NCBI RefSeq assembly: GCF_910592395.1
Contig: NC_088312.1
Span: 18,361,292 to 18,425,291, forward strand
From: Lineus longissimus
Lineage: Eukaryota > Nemertea > Pilidiophora > Heteronemertea > Lineidae
Length of the DNA: 64,000 nucleotides
Reading direction: 5' to 3'
Shown here: positions 48,301 to 61,110 of the stretch, one piece after another
Numbering within the stretch: position 1 is the stretch's first letter
Layout: every line of letters begins with the position of its first letter
The notes under the pieces: model-generated
Database searches by the model: none
What the model was told of the DNA's origin: nothing
The model's input: the letters and a program-made list of their open reading frames with translations, nothing else
Translations under genes and position numbers: made by a program

Positions 48301-50930
48301 GCATATCGGAGTGTCACCTACAGGCAAGCAATATTTTTATTGCTCATTGCTGCTGTGAAAATCCTGTCTGTACCCTTAACTCACTGTGACTTAACTGCTG
48401 TTGTATGAGAACCATACGCTGAGTGCCTGTGAAAACTGTCCCTGCGCCAACAATGTCCATGAATGTATTCACGAAAAATGTTAATAATCCGTGGTCCATA
48501 CAAGCTGAGTTTAATCAGCCACCTTGGATGTGACTCGCAGATTCCATCTCTAAATCGGATCATGAATGTACCCCTATGAAGCCCTGATGGATTATGGTTA
48601 TATTTATATCAGCTAATATTGCTGTAAATCACCCGCGCGCCAACTGTGTGAGGTAAGTAGCACGTACAAGTAACGAACACTTCCTTTTGTCTCGTTCATT
48701 AGAGCTCACCTGTCAGCGCTGCGATTATCTGCCGCTGATTCATGCCGAGTGCACTGATTGTTATACCACTGTGTGGCATCGAGATGATAAAACTTTGCTG
48801 CTTCGTCGACAAACTTATGACTATTGCGTTTTTTTGATCAAAATTTATTAGAAGATGACAACGTTTCTGAAAAACGGACTCAAAAAAGTCTTCTTCACAT
48901 GGTTTGATGAGCGTTGCTAATTTCATGTTTAACAATGGAATTACAAGTGATTAGGTATTTGCTGTTCTGCTCAGATGAATTGTGTGCGAATTGTAAATTT
49001 TTACACGATTTCTTTTGTTTGAGATGATAATTATATGGTGTATAGTGACGAAGCAGTTTCTGACTTCAAAATTCAAACAGTTCATCTTCAGTCATCAATT
49101 CGAGTTGGTAGAAAGCAATTAATTGAGCTGCAAAAGTCAGGAGTGCAGTTACCATCATGTGCCAGCAAACCACAACTGCTAAACTGATGGGCTAACGTAA
49201 CCTGAAGAGAGGAAATCCACTTTAACATTCACCATGGTCGTTGAAGGGTACGTGATGCTCTCGTTGCCTCCTACCAACAATAGACCAAGGAGCCTGAAAT
49301 GGTTAAAACTAATGAAATCTGGGTCATATGGTTGTTATCCCCTCAAGGACATAACCCACTGTGGGCGTGGATACCCCTAGTAGATCTTCAACATCAATGA
49401 CTTGGGAACAATCTGTGATCGTCTGCTCGAACAGGATCAAAGGCTACCCTGATGTTAACAAGCATGGTGTCTTCTATCGATCCCCAGTTAGTCTGCTCCA
49501 GTCACACCTGAGCCACTGCTTCAAGACTTTCACGTCAGAGTTGAATTTTTTCAGGTCAAATTTTGAAACGTCGACTCCTGTCAAATGTGCCTCAGTTCAG
49601 CTGACTTAACACTCGGTTCATTTTCCAGTTGGCAGCTCAGGCTGATTTTGTGCACATTCATGCTGGTTTTTCAGGGCCCATAAATTGGAAATCAACCTTT
49701 GATTGTATAGACCATTTGAGCCTTGTGGGTGGGAAAATTAACATGTTGAAGAGAAATTTAAATTTATGTCCCCCTCTCAGATCAGAGTCCATTGTGATAT
49801 TGGCATCCTAACCCTTTGACAATGTTTGACCTGTTTTGCATTAGAATTTCAGATGGAGGGCTGCAATGTTACTTATTAAAGAGATCTTATCCCAGCAGTC
49901 TGGTTGTGAATTTTCTCAAAGGACTGATATGGTAGCTGATCGACATATTTTGAAGGGCTGATAAATACGGGTATCATTTTCACAGCCACTACTTTAGTGA
50001 TATTGCTATGGCGAGAAGAGAACAATAAGTTCAATGACTTCGGAAGTTCATACCTCTGCTGATCAGTAAGGATTCCTACCTGCAAACTCTCAGTTAGTAC
50101 ACCAACCCTCTTGGCTATCCTTGATGCAGGGCTTTTGACACTGATGAGACTTGACAGAGAAGGTGAAAACACAGCCCCCAGATTCCACCTTTCCGCGAAC
50201 ACACCCTGACCCATATCAATAGAAATTAAAACGCTTTACTCAACACTAACGGTATCAGATGAGTTAATCACGACTATTATCTGGCTGTGGCCATTCGATT
50301 AGTTCAATCTTTCCTTGTTACACTTCAGAAGAGAAAAACAAATCAGCCTTACAGACAAAGCATGTCCAGTACGATACCTCATGGTAAAAAATGCAGCCAC
50401 TTTTAAGCTAATAATTCGAATGGCTTTCCTGATCATCCATTTTGACATGAGAAAAAAAACGTATCTTGCACAACTTGGCTAAAATCCACTGATGTGGCAA
50501 TCACATCTTTTGTGTTCGGCAGCAGGGCAGGTGTAATCTAATCGTCATTTCATGGCTATTTAGTCAATAATGCACATCCCTACAAGTTACTGCTGTTGAG
50601 CCAGCAACATCGCCGCTAATACCCGCGTCACTCCGCAAATCTTCCGCATGGCTGTCGTTAGTAAATGGCGTATTTCACACAAGATTTGATTCATCCCCAT
50701 GCCCTGTTGGTGACTGTATCACCATGATCGGTGACGAGTTTTGAGTGGTGCTATTACAGCTCATGGATAGATTGTAAATGGGTGACTGTTCAGAAGGCCT
50801 ACCCTGTGATGCCTCTAGTCCGACTCACTGCACCGAACATGTCTTCACAACCACAGAAGCTTTGACTTATCCTGATGTGCTATGTGTATTCCAAAGAAAC
50901 CCAGTGGTTAATTTCCGCAGAATTTTGCAT

Positions 50931-51130
50931 ATGTGACCCATCACAGCAAAATGAGGCCAGGCGCATGTTGCACCGAAGATAAGCTCTATAAATGACACCA
51001 GGAGATAATGGACGAAATCACTTTACTCAAATTTCACAAAAGTCTGACAACATCGAAATGAACAACCAGTCAATCTCTACCTGCCAAGCTAAGAGTGACA
51101 TGCGCCTGGTTTTGCTGTGACGGGTCACAT
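50931..51130. mobile_element. 200-bp MITE with long TIRs
   Basis: The left end ATGTGACCCATCACAGCAAA continues into CCAGGCGCATGT. The right end carries ACATGCGCCTGG, TTTTGCTGTGACGGGTCACA and T, giving inverted repeats of about 35 bp with few mismatches. It is non-coding and directly flanked by AT/TA-rich bases. Confidence 0.85.
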
Positions 51131-54100
51131 ATGATGTCCAAGGTTCCCAGTCATCTTCCAGGCAACAATACTCGGTAAGTTGGAAAGCCTGCCCTGAATG
51201 CACAACATTAAGATGAGATTCTCTGTCAGTTGGGGTACTGATTCTCCTGGGTGTGTCAGTTTACCATCTTTACAGCCTCCGTCAGCCAGTTTTTCTGGCC
51301 GCATCATTGTTTGACGAAGTTGTGTAGAAAAGTTGTTCATGGGAAATCGATGAGTTGTCTCTTCTAAGACACAAATAATTACTTGCCTATCTTTTGACGA
51401 CTTTCCTTCCACTTTGTGCAACTAATGATCGACTTTTTGGACCAGAAGCCTGAATAATGATTCGACGGTTGCAATTTGCACGTTTAGGTACGAGAATCCC
51501 AATAATCAATTTGGCATCTTTTCTTACCAATTATCGATTTGTTTAAAGGCTCTACAATTACTGCAACACATTGTGAATAAGTCATGTCCGTGCTGACGGC
51601 GATCGATCTTCTTTGCTCGCTTCGATGACCACTGATGATGAGCTGGTTGCATCTCGCTAACTTCGGGGACGGAAACTTAAGAAATAGCGCTCAATGCTGC
51701 TTTGCTACTTGCAGCGCAAATTGAATGCTTTTCCTAATTGGGAGGATTTTTTATGCGGGGCTATGAGGCTTGAGTGCATCTATACCAACCTTGCCCATTC
51801 TCTGGCTGATCAACTGAGAACATTGGTCAATACTTTTTCTATAGATGATAATCTCCTCGAAACTGGCATGGATTCTGCATTTGGCTCCGAGTCTGATTTG
51901 GAATATCCTGACTTGGTCAAAATCAGATCTACGGAAGTAGGCCTACTGCAACTTTAAGAATAGTATCCTTGGAAAGTGAATCAGAAGAGACAACGAAAGT
52001 AATCATTTGATGTTTGATGAATGTTCTGGTACTATAAATGGTCGATACGCCATGGGTCCCCGGGGTCAATTGGCTAAAGAGGACCACGAAAATAGCTCAA
52101 TTCCTCCTTCAAGGCTAATGACCATTGCCGATGTTCAAGATAATGACGTTTCATTAAACTAAATTGTCCTAACAGGATCAAATTGATGGTGTCTTGGATT
52201 CCTTGGCCGCCCCTAAGTTGGGCGGCAGTGGTACCGCACCCTGTCTCGTCAGAGGTTTAGAGGGACTAACGAGATCAATTTTCCACCAACTGTGACAGAT
52301 GATACTGGTATTTTGATCATTCTGATGTTCTGTTAACAAGGGTCGCAGTCACTGCATAATAGGCGAAATATAGTTAATTAGCAACAAGGGACAGTCAATT
52401 AGCAACAAGGGATTAAGATAGTATTTCATTAAGGGTTTGTTGGCATTGTTAACATCAACCATTGTTTAATCTTCTTGGTTGCAAGTGGAACTGATGCTGC
52501 ACTATAAACAAAGGTTGCAGACCAATCTTTGTGGAAACTGGTTAAATTAGCATCATTGGACAAAGATAATATTCCGATGGAAAGGGGCTAAAGGGCATTT
52601 GTTTGGCATCATCAGGCTTAAAAATTACTAGAGACCCATTTGTTGCTAACTTGCAAACTATGAACCATCAATGGGACACCATTCCCCCATCAGAAACGCA
52701 TCGGCAGCAACATTTCCCAGCAACGCCCCTCGTTAATTAGAGCCCTCACCAAGGTTAATTAGGATAATTGAATGTGCTGATGACTCGGGGTGTCAGGTTA
52801 TGTTACTGAGGGAGTTACGTAACATCACAAATGCTATTGTTGATGATGTTGTCTATTGTGGTTGGATCGATGAGGGGTCCGGTCCACGCGAAGTCTCTTC
52901 TAGAATTTCATGTCAAAAGTTCATATTGTGATCACATTTGACGAAGGAATTCTGATGTAATGATCAGCAACTGAAGGAGGGAGGATTCTGCCAGCATTCA
53001 TGCTTGAGAAATGTAAGTGGTGCTCATTTAATTTTTTCATAATGATAACCATCCTTTTGTCGCATCAATGGAGTGATTGATATCTGGTGTCTTTCCAAAG
53101 GACGAGGACGGTTTTGTGCTTCAACACATGTAGGGCCTAAAAAAAGGGTTTAAAGGGTAACTCGTGTCAAATTTCACCATATAATGTTTTAGCTGTTTTT
53201 GACAAATGACTACGTCACTTTCTCATAAATCGGTAAGGTTTTCGAATCGAAATGCACATTTTCTAGGAATTGATGGTTAAATCCCGCCCGGACGGCTCGC
53301 TTCGATGCCGTTTTCGTTGATGACGTCACAACATGAACATTTTCGCGGTCGCGGTGGTTTAAATTCAGCGATTTTATAATAAATCTAATCAAAAATGGAA
53401 AATTTGAGCTTTACATTTGTGATCAACAATTAAAAACGGACGTATTTCCGCAAAGTTGTAAATCACATCATAGTATCACTTTAAAGTCCTTAAACTGGCT
53501 CATTCAAAAGGAACCATCAATTGCTGAGGTTGTTTCAGGGGTCGATGGGTAGCACATATTTCACTGGTCATACCCGGCATAAGGGTTTGGCCAGGGGAAA
53601 CAAAAATGCCTTCTCAACTTTCAGAGATATTCTCTCCGTAAGCTGATGCCCCTCACATGGTGTTACATAGTCTGAGGCGGCATGAGAGTCCAGAAGTTTA
53701 GGATCAAAGTTTCATGTCTTTTAGCCTGGGCCCTGGCTACTAGAAAATCCCCATTAAAGATCACTGTTGGGCCAGATGCAACCATATCAGGAGGAAAATT
53801 GATCCCATTAGTTTCCTAGTATCATAATTATTACAATGTTGGTTGTGGGCACAATTACGGATCAGACACAAATTGGGAGGAGGGAAATCAATCTGGCAGC
53901 GTCAAACACGGACGCGGTGGTTAGCGGCCATTACACCTGGTGTCGGTGAGAAAACCAATTTGGGCGTAAGGGTGTCAGGAAGGATGTTTGATGATACATG
54001 TATCAAAGATGGTGGATATTATGACCTTAGATACCTCCTGGGCATAACATGTTTCCTGTTAGTACCCCTCCCCTCTCCAGAGCCCTAATTTAGAAAGGTA

Positions 54101-54944
54101 CTTCAGGTCCTGTTTGGTCTGCTTGCGAGGTATATTGATGTGGTTGGAAAGTTGAAGAAATCGAATGCAATTCAACTTGGACTATCACGGGGGATGACAT
54201 GAATAATGTCCGAACAGACAAGTTGGTGAATTCGCTAGATTTTATTAATTGACTAGAAAAATCTGCTGATGACTTGCAGTTCTAAAAGAAAGGGTATATC
54301 AATGATGTCTGATACTAGAAATACAATAGTCTCATCTCATACCCCTTGACCCAAGACTAAGTTAAGGTGGATGGCAAGTTGTAAATTGGGATGTGTTTAT
54401 AAAGAATGCTTGTGACCTCTGTATCCTTAGTAGATAAATTTGCCATATACATTTCAACACATTGAGTTGTTTAGGAGCAATGGCTGCTTTTCTGTTTTTA
54501 GCAAAAGCCCCCTAGTGGGCAAATCATGAATCAGATTGGGACAATTTTCAATAGCAAACAGTGTCTACTGATACATGAACCATGTTTCAAAAGATTACCT
54601 TCAATCAGTGTCTAGAAGGAGTGTTTAAGTCATCTTGATGGCAGAACAGATGGACAGAAAGACAGACAGACCCTCACACCAAAAAGACATTGCTATATCC
54701 CGGTGACCGAGGGGTAAAAATGACCCAAGGTGGATAGTTGAACCTGACAATCTTGGATTTAAAAGCCAATCAGTGAAAATGAGCAATTGAACTCTTGACA
54801 ACGTTTGGAACACATGCAACCTTTCCCATAACAATAATAAACCATCTAACAATCCAATCTATGCCTTGTCATCAACGCTAATAGAATATTATTTGATATC
54901 AATATTAGCACTGTGGCAGCTTGTTAATTGAAAGTTGCTTGGAC

Positions 54945-55086
54945 TTGCTCAGGGACAGATGATACACGACACTTTAAAAACACCTTTTGTTGACCGATAG
55001 TGCTCTAGCATGTTTTGTGGTGAAGGCTATATTTGTTGCCTTAAACAAAGATTCTGTGTCCCCTTCCATCAAATACTAACTCGTGC
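54945..55086 (+). repeat. Unit 1 of an interrupted tandem array
   Basis: It contains ACACCTTTTGTTGACCGATA then GTGCTCTAGCATGTTTTGTG. The same order of phrases recurs at 60955-61105 (GTTGACAGATAGTGCTCTAG then CGTGTTTTGCAG), and more loosely at 60840-60945. The 5.7-kb block 55109-60817 separates this unit from the other two. Confidence 0.75.
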
Positions 55087-55833
55087 ATATTACAATGTAA
55101 GCTTTTTTAGCTCAGCTGACGAAAGTCAGCAGAGCTAGTCAAATAGCTATTCGAGTGGCGTCTGTCCTTCCTGCCATCCATCCATCCATCCATCTGTGGA
55201 CATTTTGGGCATTTTGTAACCGTAAGGCCTAGGCACTTCAAATTTAACAAGTGGGAAGAATAGCCTTTGAAATGCTGCTGACAGAAAAATTTAGCCCGGT
55301 TTGACTCTAATTCAGCCCACCAGGGGGCAAAAATCGTAAATTACAAAAATATTTTTTGTCGCTTTATGCCAGGAGTTCGAAGCTTGAAAAAAAGTTGAAG
55401 AGGTCTGCATAACAATCAGGTTTTGATATAAAATAGATTAATTTTGATTTATGTGACCAGTTGGCAGTAATTGGGCAAAAGTGTAAGTTGGCACATTGCC
55501 AGCTGTTTTGAATTTCGCGGTTCGAGGCATTCCCTCAGAAATTCCAGTGACGTAAACGTCGGGAAATGTCAGAAATTGGACACGTTCGGAAATGCGATGT
55601 AGTTTCTATAATTTAACGTTGAACTGTTCGAATTTGGAAACCTGTCTAAATTCTGAACTTTTCCCGGATTGTGCAGAGGAAGCGGATTGATATGTGGTAG
55701 GTGAGCCCAGGTAGAAGATATAGGTCTTTCAGTACGTTCGAGTAAGATGCGTGTTATTGTGTTAGTAATAAACGATAAATGATCTAAAGCTATTTGGTGT
55801 GTTTCTATTGTCATTTTCTGCACGAAATAACAG

Positions 55834-55922
55834 CTTGGGAGCGCACATTGAAGGAAAGTAGTGCCGCATTGGCACGACGCCAGCTCACGCCGTTATCTGG
55901 CAGCATGGTCAGCTGTGTGAAG
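55834..55922 (+). CDS. RPA-like OB-fold protein, upstream exon (start uncertain)
   Basis: This 89-bp exon lies between TTCTGCACGAAATAACAG and GTAAGA. In the frame that joins the main exon it reads WERTLKESSAALARRQLTPL then SGSMVSCVK. The conservative start is the ATG at 55905, giving MVSCVK and a protein of about 229 residues. The frame is open to the acceptor, so an earlier coding exon may exist upstream. Related invertebrate proteins often have more N-terminal sequence. The intron to 58158 holds a foldback and a long minisatellite. Confidence 0.6.
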
Positions 55923-56484
55923 GTAAGAGGGTTTTATATCGCTATATTTCCCTTGATGTTCTTACTGTCATTGGCCATGAGAACTGTTATTTGAAATGTA
56001 ATATTGTAGTATGAATCTCATAGATTCGTTACGTAGCAATATGCTGTAATTTTTGGCTTGCGATCCCGTAAGATTTTCTCGGCTAAAGTGGAAATTTCAT
56101 CGTTAGAATGAGGTCGTTGCAATCCGAGAAGATGGCGGGCCGGGTGCACTTCGGCCAAAACGACATTATGCTTTCATGGTTAGGGACACAGTGTAAACAA
56201 AGATTTCTCGAAATTGTTGCACTGATTGTAACTGTAGTGTACATGACTAAGTGGCAGTGTTATTGTCATTGCAATGTACTCCTGTTTTTGAGAATTTTGA
56301 CAGAGAAGTGGTCGTGAAATAACGCATCGGATGGCCAATGCATGAATGATTTCTCAGTGTGGCTGGCTGCTGGCGGTGTGCATGCCGTGTATGTAGCTAT
56401 ACGTGCATACGGTTCTGATGTGGTAGTAGCTGTGTAATGGGTGACTAGTGGCGTAGTATTGGTGGAATTCATTGTGAATAGGCC

Positions 56485-57990
56485 TAGGCCTACACCTGGA
56501 TATTGAGGACACCCTGCTGCTGAAGGTGCATATTATCGCCATTTACGTTGTAACGTTATTTTGCATCTCCTGTCCATTAAAATATTTGGCGATAATTGCA
56601 CGAACTCTCTGTCATCATTGTCAAGTCCATTGAGATAACCTGCTCCATGGTACCTTATAATCAAGTACACCTGCATATCTAGGACATCCTGCTTTATGGT
56701 AGGCTACCTCATTGTCATTTAGTATTGTGTGAAGTCCACCTACCTATGTTTAGACGACATACAAGAACACGCTGATGTCTGTGTCATCATTGTGAAGTCT
56801 ATAGATATAAAGTGCTATATGGTACCTTGTTACCAAGTACACCTGCATATTTAAGGGTTGGCTATAGGCACTAGCATTTTGGCTAGAACTTGAAATCTTA
56901 GAGCAATTAAAACTCCTTCAAAATGAAGTGAATGCTAATTTAAAAAATGGGATGCAGTTCTTTGTTTTCCAGGGAACTGCATCCCACCCCTAAAGTGGTA
57001 TTCACTTCATTTTGAAGGAGTTCTAATTGCTCTAAGATTTCGCGCTCTAGCCAAAATGGTGGTGCCTATGGTCAACCCTTAAGACATCCAACTTTATAGA
57101 CTTGTAACCAAGTACACCAGCATATTTCGGCCACTCTGTTGTATGGTACCTTGTGATCAAGTGTTGTTGCGTATTAGGTCACCCTCTTTTGTAACCTTGT
57201 GGTCAAGTACCCTTGTGTATTTAGGGCACGTATTACACCTGGGTATTGAGGTCGCACTGCTTTATGTTACTTTGTGATCAAGTACACCTGCCAAATTAGG
57301 ATACCTCATTGTAAAGTCCACGTAATTGTTTAGATTAGTACAGGCTGCTTTCTCTGTCATTGATGTCAAATCCATTGAGATAACCTGCTTAGGTACCTTG
57401 TGATCATGTACACCTACTTACTCAGGACACCCAGCGATAGTATGGTACCTTCTTTAATGGTACATGTACCTCATTGTAAAGTCCACCTTAAATTTAGAAC
57501 ACGCTCTCTGTCATTATTGTCAAGTGCTCTGAAATAACCTGATAGGCTAGGTACCTTCTGATCAAGCACACCTGCATATTTAGGACATCTTGCTTTATGT
57601 TACCTTTTAGTCAAGTACACATGCATAATTTAGGACACCCTGGCTTATGGTACTGTGTAATCAAGTACACATTCATATTTAGGATACCCTGCTGAAAATG
57701 TTTTTTTTTGTGATCAAGTAGACCAGCATATTTAAGGTGCCCTGCTATATGGTACCTTGTAATCAAGTACACCTGTGTCCATGGTACCTCATTATTAAAG
57801 CCGCCTACATATTTAGGACAGTGGTGCTTTGTCACACCTCATTCAAAACCACCTAAATAAAAGACACAATGCTTTGTCAGACAGTAATTTCAAGACCACC
57901 AAAATATTTTGGACACCCTGCTCTGTCAGACCTCATAGTCAAAACAACCTAGATATTTAGGACACCATGCTCTGTCAAACCTCACTGTCA
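56485..57990 (+). repeat. Diverged minisatellite, unit about 45-60 bp
   Basis: Phrases GGTACCTTGTGATCAAGTAC, ACCTGCATATTTAGGACA and CCCTGCTTTATGGTACC recur many times with variable spacing across 1.5 kb, interrupted by the foldback at 56851-57082. It lies in the intron of the RPA-like gene. Confidence 0.8.
56851..57082. mobile_element. 232-bp foldback element flanked by TTAA
   Basis: Outer arms of about 84 bp (left TTAAGGGTTGGCTATAGGCA) pair with the right end with few mismatches. An inner pair GGGATGCAGTTC / GAACTGCATCCC extends the hairpin towards the centre. The ends are TTAA-GGGTTG and CAACCC-TTAA. Nested in the minisatellite. Its superfamily is uncertain: the TTAA suggests piggyBac-type targeting, but the termini begin GGG rather than CCC. 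Confidence 0.85.
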
Positions 57991-58157
57991 AATTCAGATG
58001 CCATCATGCATCACACATACATGTACTATAATCAGATAGGCAATAAAGCATTCCACTCACAACAACTATAAAGAACAACATTTCTCTTACCAACAAAATG
58101 ACCCTGTGACACTTTGGCATCATTCATGTCTAACAACTAATTGTCATTATATTTCAG

Positions 58158-58829
58158 CTCAACATCACAGCGAAGGTGGTGAAAGTACTTGAAGACACCT
58201 GCCTCAAAGATGTTCGAGGACAAAGCCTAAATGCAAAAGTCATACTTGTTGCAGATGACACCGGATGTGCCAAGTTAACATTATGGGAAAAGTTGATACC
58301 TATGGTTGAAAATGAAAAAACCTACCAGTTCAGTGAATTGTCCGTATACTATTTCGACCAAAACTCATTAACAACCACCCCGGAAACTGCTATCAAAGTT
58401 CATACTGACATAACGGTGATTGATATATCACAAGATATAATTGAGGAACAACATCTCGATGACACCAACACAACAGTGAAGAATGCCACAGTTCAGCAAG
58501 TTTCTGTAACAATGAGAAAGGCATGCTTGTCTTGTAAACATGTTGTGCCAACAACCGACCACCACACCACAAAGTGTGGAAATTGTGACATGCGCCAGTT
58601 AACCAAAATGTTAACACAAAACATTCGGGTAAAATTGCTCTTAATGGCAGAGGACAAGGAAAGAATCGCTGTCACAGGTCTAGACCAGATCATGATTGAC
58701 TTTCTGCTGAAAGAGGGACTAGTCATAACTAATGATGTCACGACTGACGACATTGAGGAATTCATTTTGAATTTAGAAACTTTCCCATCAGTAACATACA
58801 ATGTGGACAGACTTGTTCTAAAATTTTGA
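58158..58829 (+). CDS. RPA-like single-strand DNA-binding OB-fold protein, main exon
   Basis: After acceptor TATATTTCAG, 223 codons run to TGA at 58827. The first half (LNITAKVVKVLEDTCLKDVR, then VILVADDTGCAKLTLWEKLI) has the strand pattern of an RPA-type OB fold, with the usual D-x-(T/S)-G then L-x-L-W turn. The second half holds a zinc ribbon CX2C-X13-CX2C (CLSCKHV ... KCGNC), as in RPA70 DBD-C, then a region with VTGLDQIMIDFLLKEG. Such proteins are found scattered in invertebrate genomes and in some transposons; I infer ssDNA binding. An AATAAA near 59217 may end the transcript. It lies inside the hairpin-bounded 5.7-kb block, in the same orientation as androglobin. Confidence 0.72.
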   Translation, partial: LNITAKVVKVLEDTCLKDVRGQSLNAKVILVADDTGCAKLTLWEKLIPMVENEKTYQFSELSVYYFDQNSLTTTPETAIKVHTDITVIDISQDIIEEQHLDDTNTTVKNATVQQVSVTMRKACLSCKHVVPTTDHHTTKCGNCDMRQLTKMLTQNIRVKLLLMAEDKERIAVTGLDQIMIDFLLKEGLVITNDVTTDDIEEFILNLETFPSVTYNVDRLVLKF

Positions 58830-59779
58830 ACCCAATTCGTCAAACTGCATAATTCATTTTCAAATGCACATGATCCAGGCCTATGGTAAAGCCTCCCAGA
58901 AAATGGTGCACCACAGTTTGACATGATATGTAAACCAGCACTAAAAGCGCCCTTCGGGTTGTGCAGTAATTTCATTCAGTTTTGGAAACGAAAAGCATTT
59001 ATTTAGTTATAATTTGAATACAAGCAGAATGTTCCTAATTGAAAGTCTATTGTGTTTAGCCTTTTATTATCATGAAACATTGTAATTTCTTACAAATCTT
59101 ATACTGATTTGATTGCATACTAAGTTACATAAATGTTCATTTTCAGTACCCTTCTAACATTGTCTAAAGACCGTGCCGCAAAAACATCCACATTATGTAT
59201 ACTCTTACAAATGCAAATAAATAAGACAAATACGTGTATGATTATGAATGCATTAATACTCATGCATATTAACCAGATACAAAATGTAGACATTTGTAAT
59301 TGTTTGTTTATACTTCTTAAGAAGGTATTATTTTCTATGTTCTAAGTTTATTTTATGCATCCTTTATGTTCATAGATATAGGGATCATTTCAGAAGTTTT
59401 ATCCCAGGAGAGATAACATGATCTTGCATATAAACATTGTAATTTCTGTTAATTCTTGTACTAATTTCATCACATACAAAGTTATGTTAATGTTTTCCTA
59501 AGGACTGTGACGCAAATACGTCCTTATGATCCATTAAGTTACACATGCGTATGAACACATACATGTACATGATTATGAATTCATACGCATGCATAACCAG
59601 ATGCAAAATCTAGATATTTGTAATTGTTTGTAATTTTGGTCATAATGTACCTACATATGTATATTGTTTCATTATGTTCTAAGTTTATTTTACGTATCCT
59701 ATATTGTGTTCATGTATAAATAGATCATCTCAAAATTTAAGCAACCACAGTTTTAACAAAATTTTCTGCTACATGTAAT
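58830..59779. other. 3' flank of the RPA-like gene
   Basis: AT-rich, probably 3' UTR at first. Two loosely similar halves share GACTGTG/CCGTGCCGCAAA-type and AACCAGAT-CAAAAT phrases near 59170-59290 and 59505-59620, suggesting an old duplication. No frame of interest. Confidence 0.45.
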
Positions 59780-60000
59780 TACTGTAACCCTGGAAATTTT
59801 CGCGAGCTGTTTAATTTTGCTGATTTTGCGCATGGTAGTAATCTGCAAAAATAACCAGCGCGAAATATAATCTTTCTTTCTTGTTAACTGAAGAGCAATC
59901 TCGTGTTCGCAAAATTTATCAGCGCAAAATATAAGTTTTTCATTGATTTTTTACAAATCCGCGAAAATAACCAGCCGCAAATATTTTCCGGGTTACAGTA
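59780..60000. mobile_element. 221-bp MITE with TACTGTAACCC termini
   Basis: Left TACTGTAACCCTGGAAATTT and right GGTTACAGTA form imperfect inverted repeats (the right end, reversed, reads TACTGTAACCCGGAAAATAT). Internal repeats of CGCGAAAATAACCAGC type recur. It is nested inside the 5.7-kb block and non-coding. Confidence 0.85.
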
Positions 60001-60825
60001 TGCAAATTCAACAATTTCTAGTCCAACTCACATGCCAAGAGCCCTGTGTTCTTAAATCCGTTTATTTTTCTTTTGACTGCAATCATTTATGTACATACTG
60101 TAATTGCCTGCTGGCCAGGATATCACCATTTTTAACTTTTTCACAATATTGAATAAAACTAGTTCTTTTATAAAATCTTGTCTCAATGACTGACTTCCCA
60201 CTCATTCAAACCTCTTAACAGCGCTTAAGAACCTATCAACAGTTTCAATATTGTAACAAAAACCAAAACAAGCCCTCTCTGCAACCCCCAATCAGTTCAC
60301 ATTACTAGTACGTAGTAATGTTAGTCACATTACTAGTACATGGTAATGTTAGAACCCCAAACAATGTATTTGCTGGATATGATGGTGTTTGCAAAGGTGT
60401 CTATAAAGGAAAGTGTCTGGCGAGTGTGGCTTGTGACAGTGAAATCAGTCTGGAGCCATTTATGACACATTGCGTGACTTCAAAGTTGGTCTTGGTGTTA
60501 ATTTTGTAAAAATTTTGGGGCTTATATGTAGCAACAAGACAATATTTCAGAATGACGCTATGATCAACACGAACATTAGGCGTAATCTTAGGGTAGACAG
60601 CCTTGTTTGTGGAAATGATGCATTCTCAGGGCTGCTCAAGAACTACAACACTTTCCCAAAATTAACACTAACACCAACTTTGCCAATTGCCATTTTAAGC
60701 CATTGGCTGTAGACCTCAAGAGGCCGCATTCTCATGGTTGAATGAAATATCAATAAACATGTACCCCTGCATTAACCCATGTATTTCAGCTGAGCGCCAG
60801 GCCCTTGGGCCTCTTGTTAAAAGTT

Positions 60826-61110
60826 ACTTTGACATGTTACCCCTGAAAAAACCCTTTTGACAGATTGTGTTCTTGCGTGTTTTATGGTGAAAATACTGCC
60901 ATTAATCATGCCCCTGATTTACCGACCTTCCACAAATAAACTTTTTGTCAAAGGTGCTTGGACATTGCATGGGGGAAGGATGGTACATGACACGTTAAAA
61001 ACACCTTTTGTTGACAGATAGTGCTCTAGCGTGTTTTGCAGAGAAAGGTGTATTTGCCTTCAACCAAGACTCCGTTTCCCCTCCGTTCAAACACAAAGTC
61101 ATCCATAAGC
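60826..61110 (+). repeat. Units 2 and 3 of the interrupted tandem array
   Basis: Unit 3 (about 60955-61105) matches unit 1 at 54945 well. Unit 2 (about 60840-60945) matches more weakly (ACCCTTTTGACAGATTGTG, TGTTTTATGGTGAAAATA). They directly follow the right hairpin of the 5.7-kb block. Confidence 0.7.

Larger units (their letters stand above)
45370..55108. other. Presumed androglobin intron after C4, left part; no gene seen
   Basis: Several frames of 60-130 codons on both strands (for example 46023-46412 and 46701-47105 minus) lack splice context and family resemblance. The one clear mobile element is the MITE at 50931-51130. Confidence 0.5.
55109..60817 (+). mobile_element. 5.7-kb block with unlike terminal hairpins, possible Helitron-like element
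   Basis: The left end forms a hairpin AGCTCAGCTGAC-GAAA-GTCAGCAGAGCT (11 of 12 pairs). The right end has AGGCCC-TT-GGGCCT followed by CTTG. The ends are not inverted repeats of each other, and no target duplication is obvious. The block interrupts a tandem array whose units lie on both sides. A 3' hairpin close to the end and an internal RPA-like gene recall Helitron-type elements. No Rep or helicase frame is seen, and CTTG is not the usual CTRR, so the class is uncertain. Confidence 0.45.

Noticed and set aside
51694-51957. 87-codon frame considered as an androglobin or transposon exon
   Set aside because: Does not show the FMRW-type androglobin continuation and lacks flanking splice sites in a matching phase.
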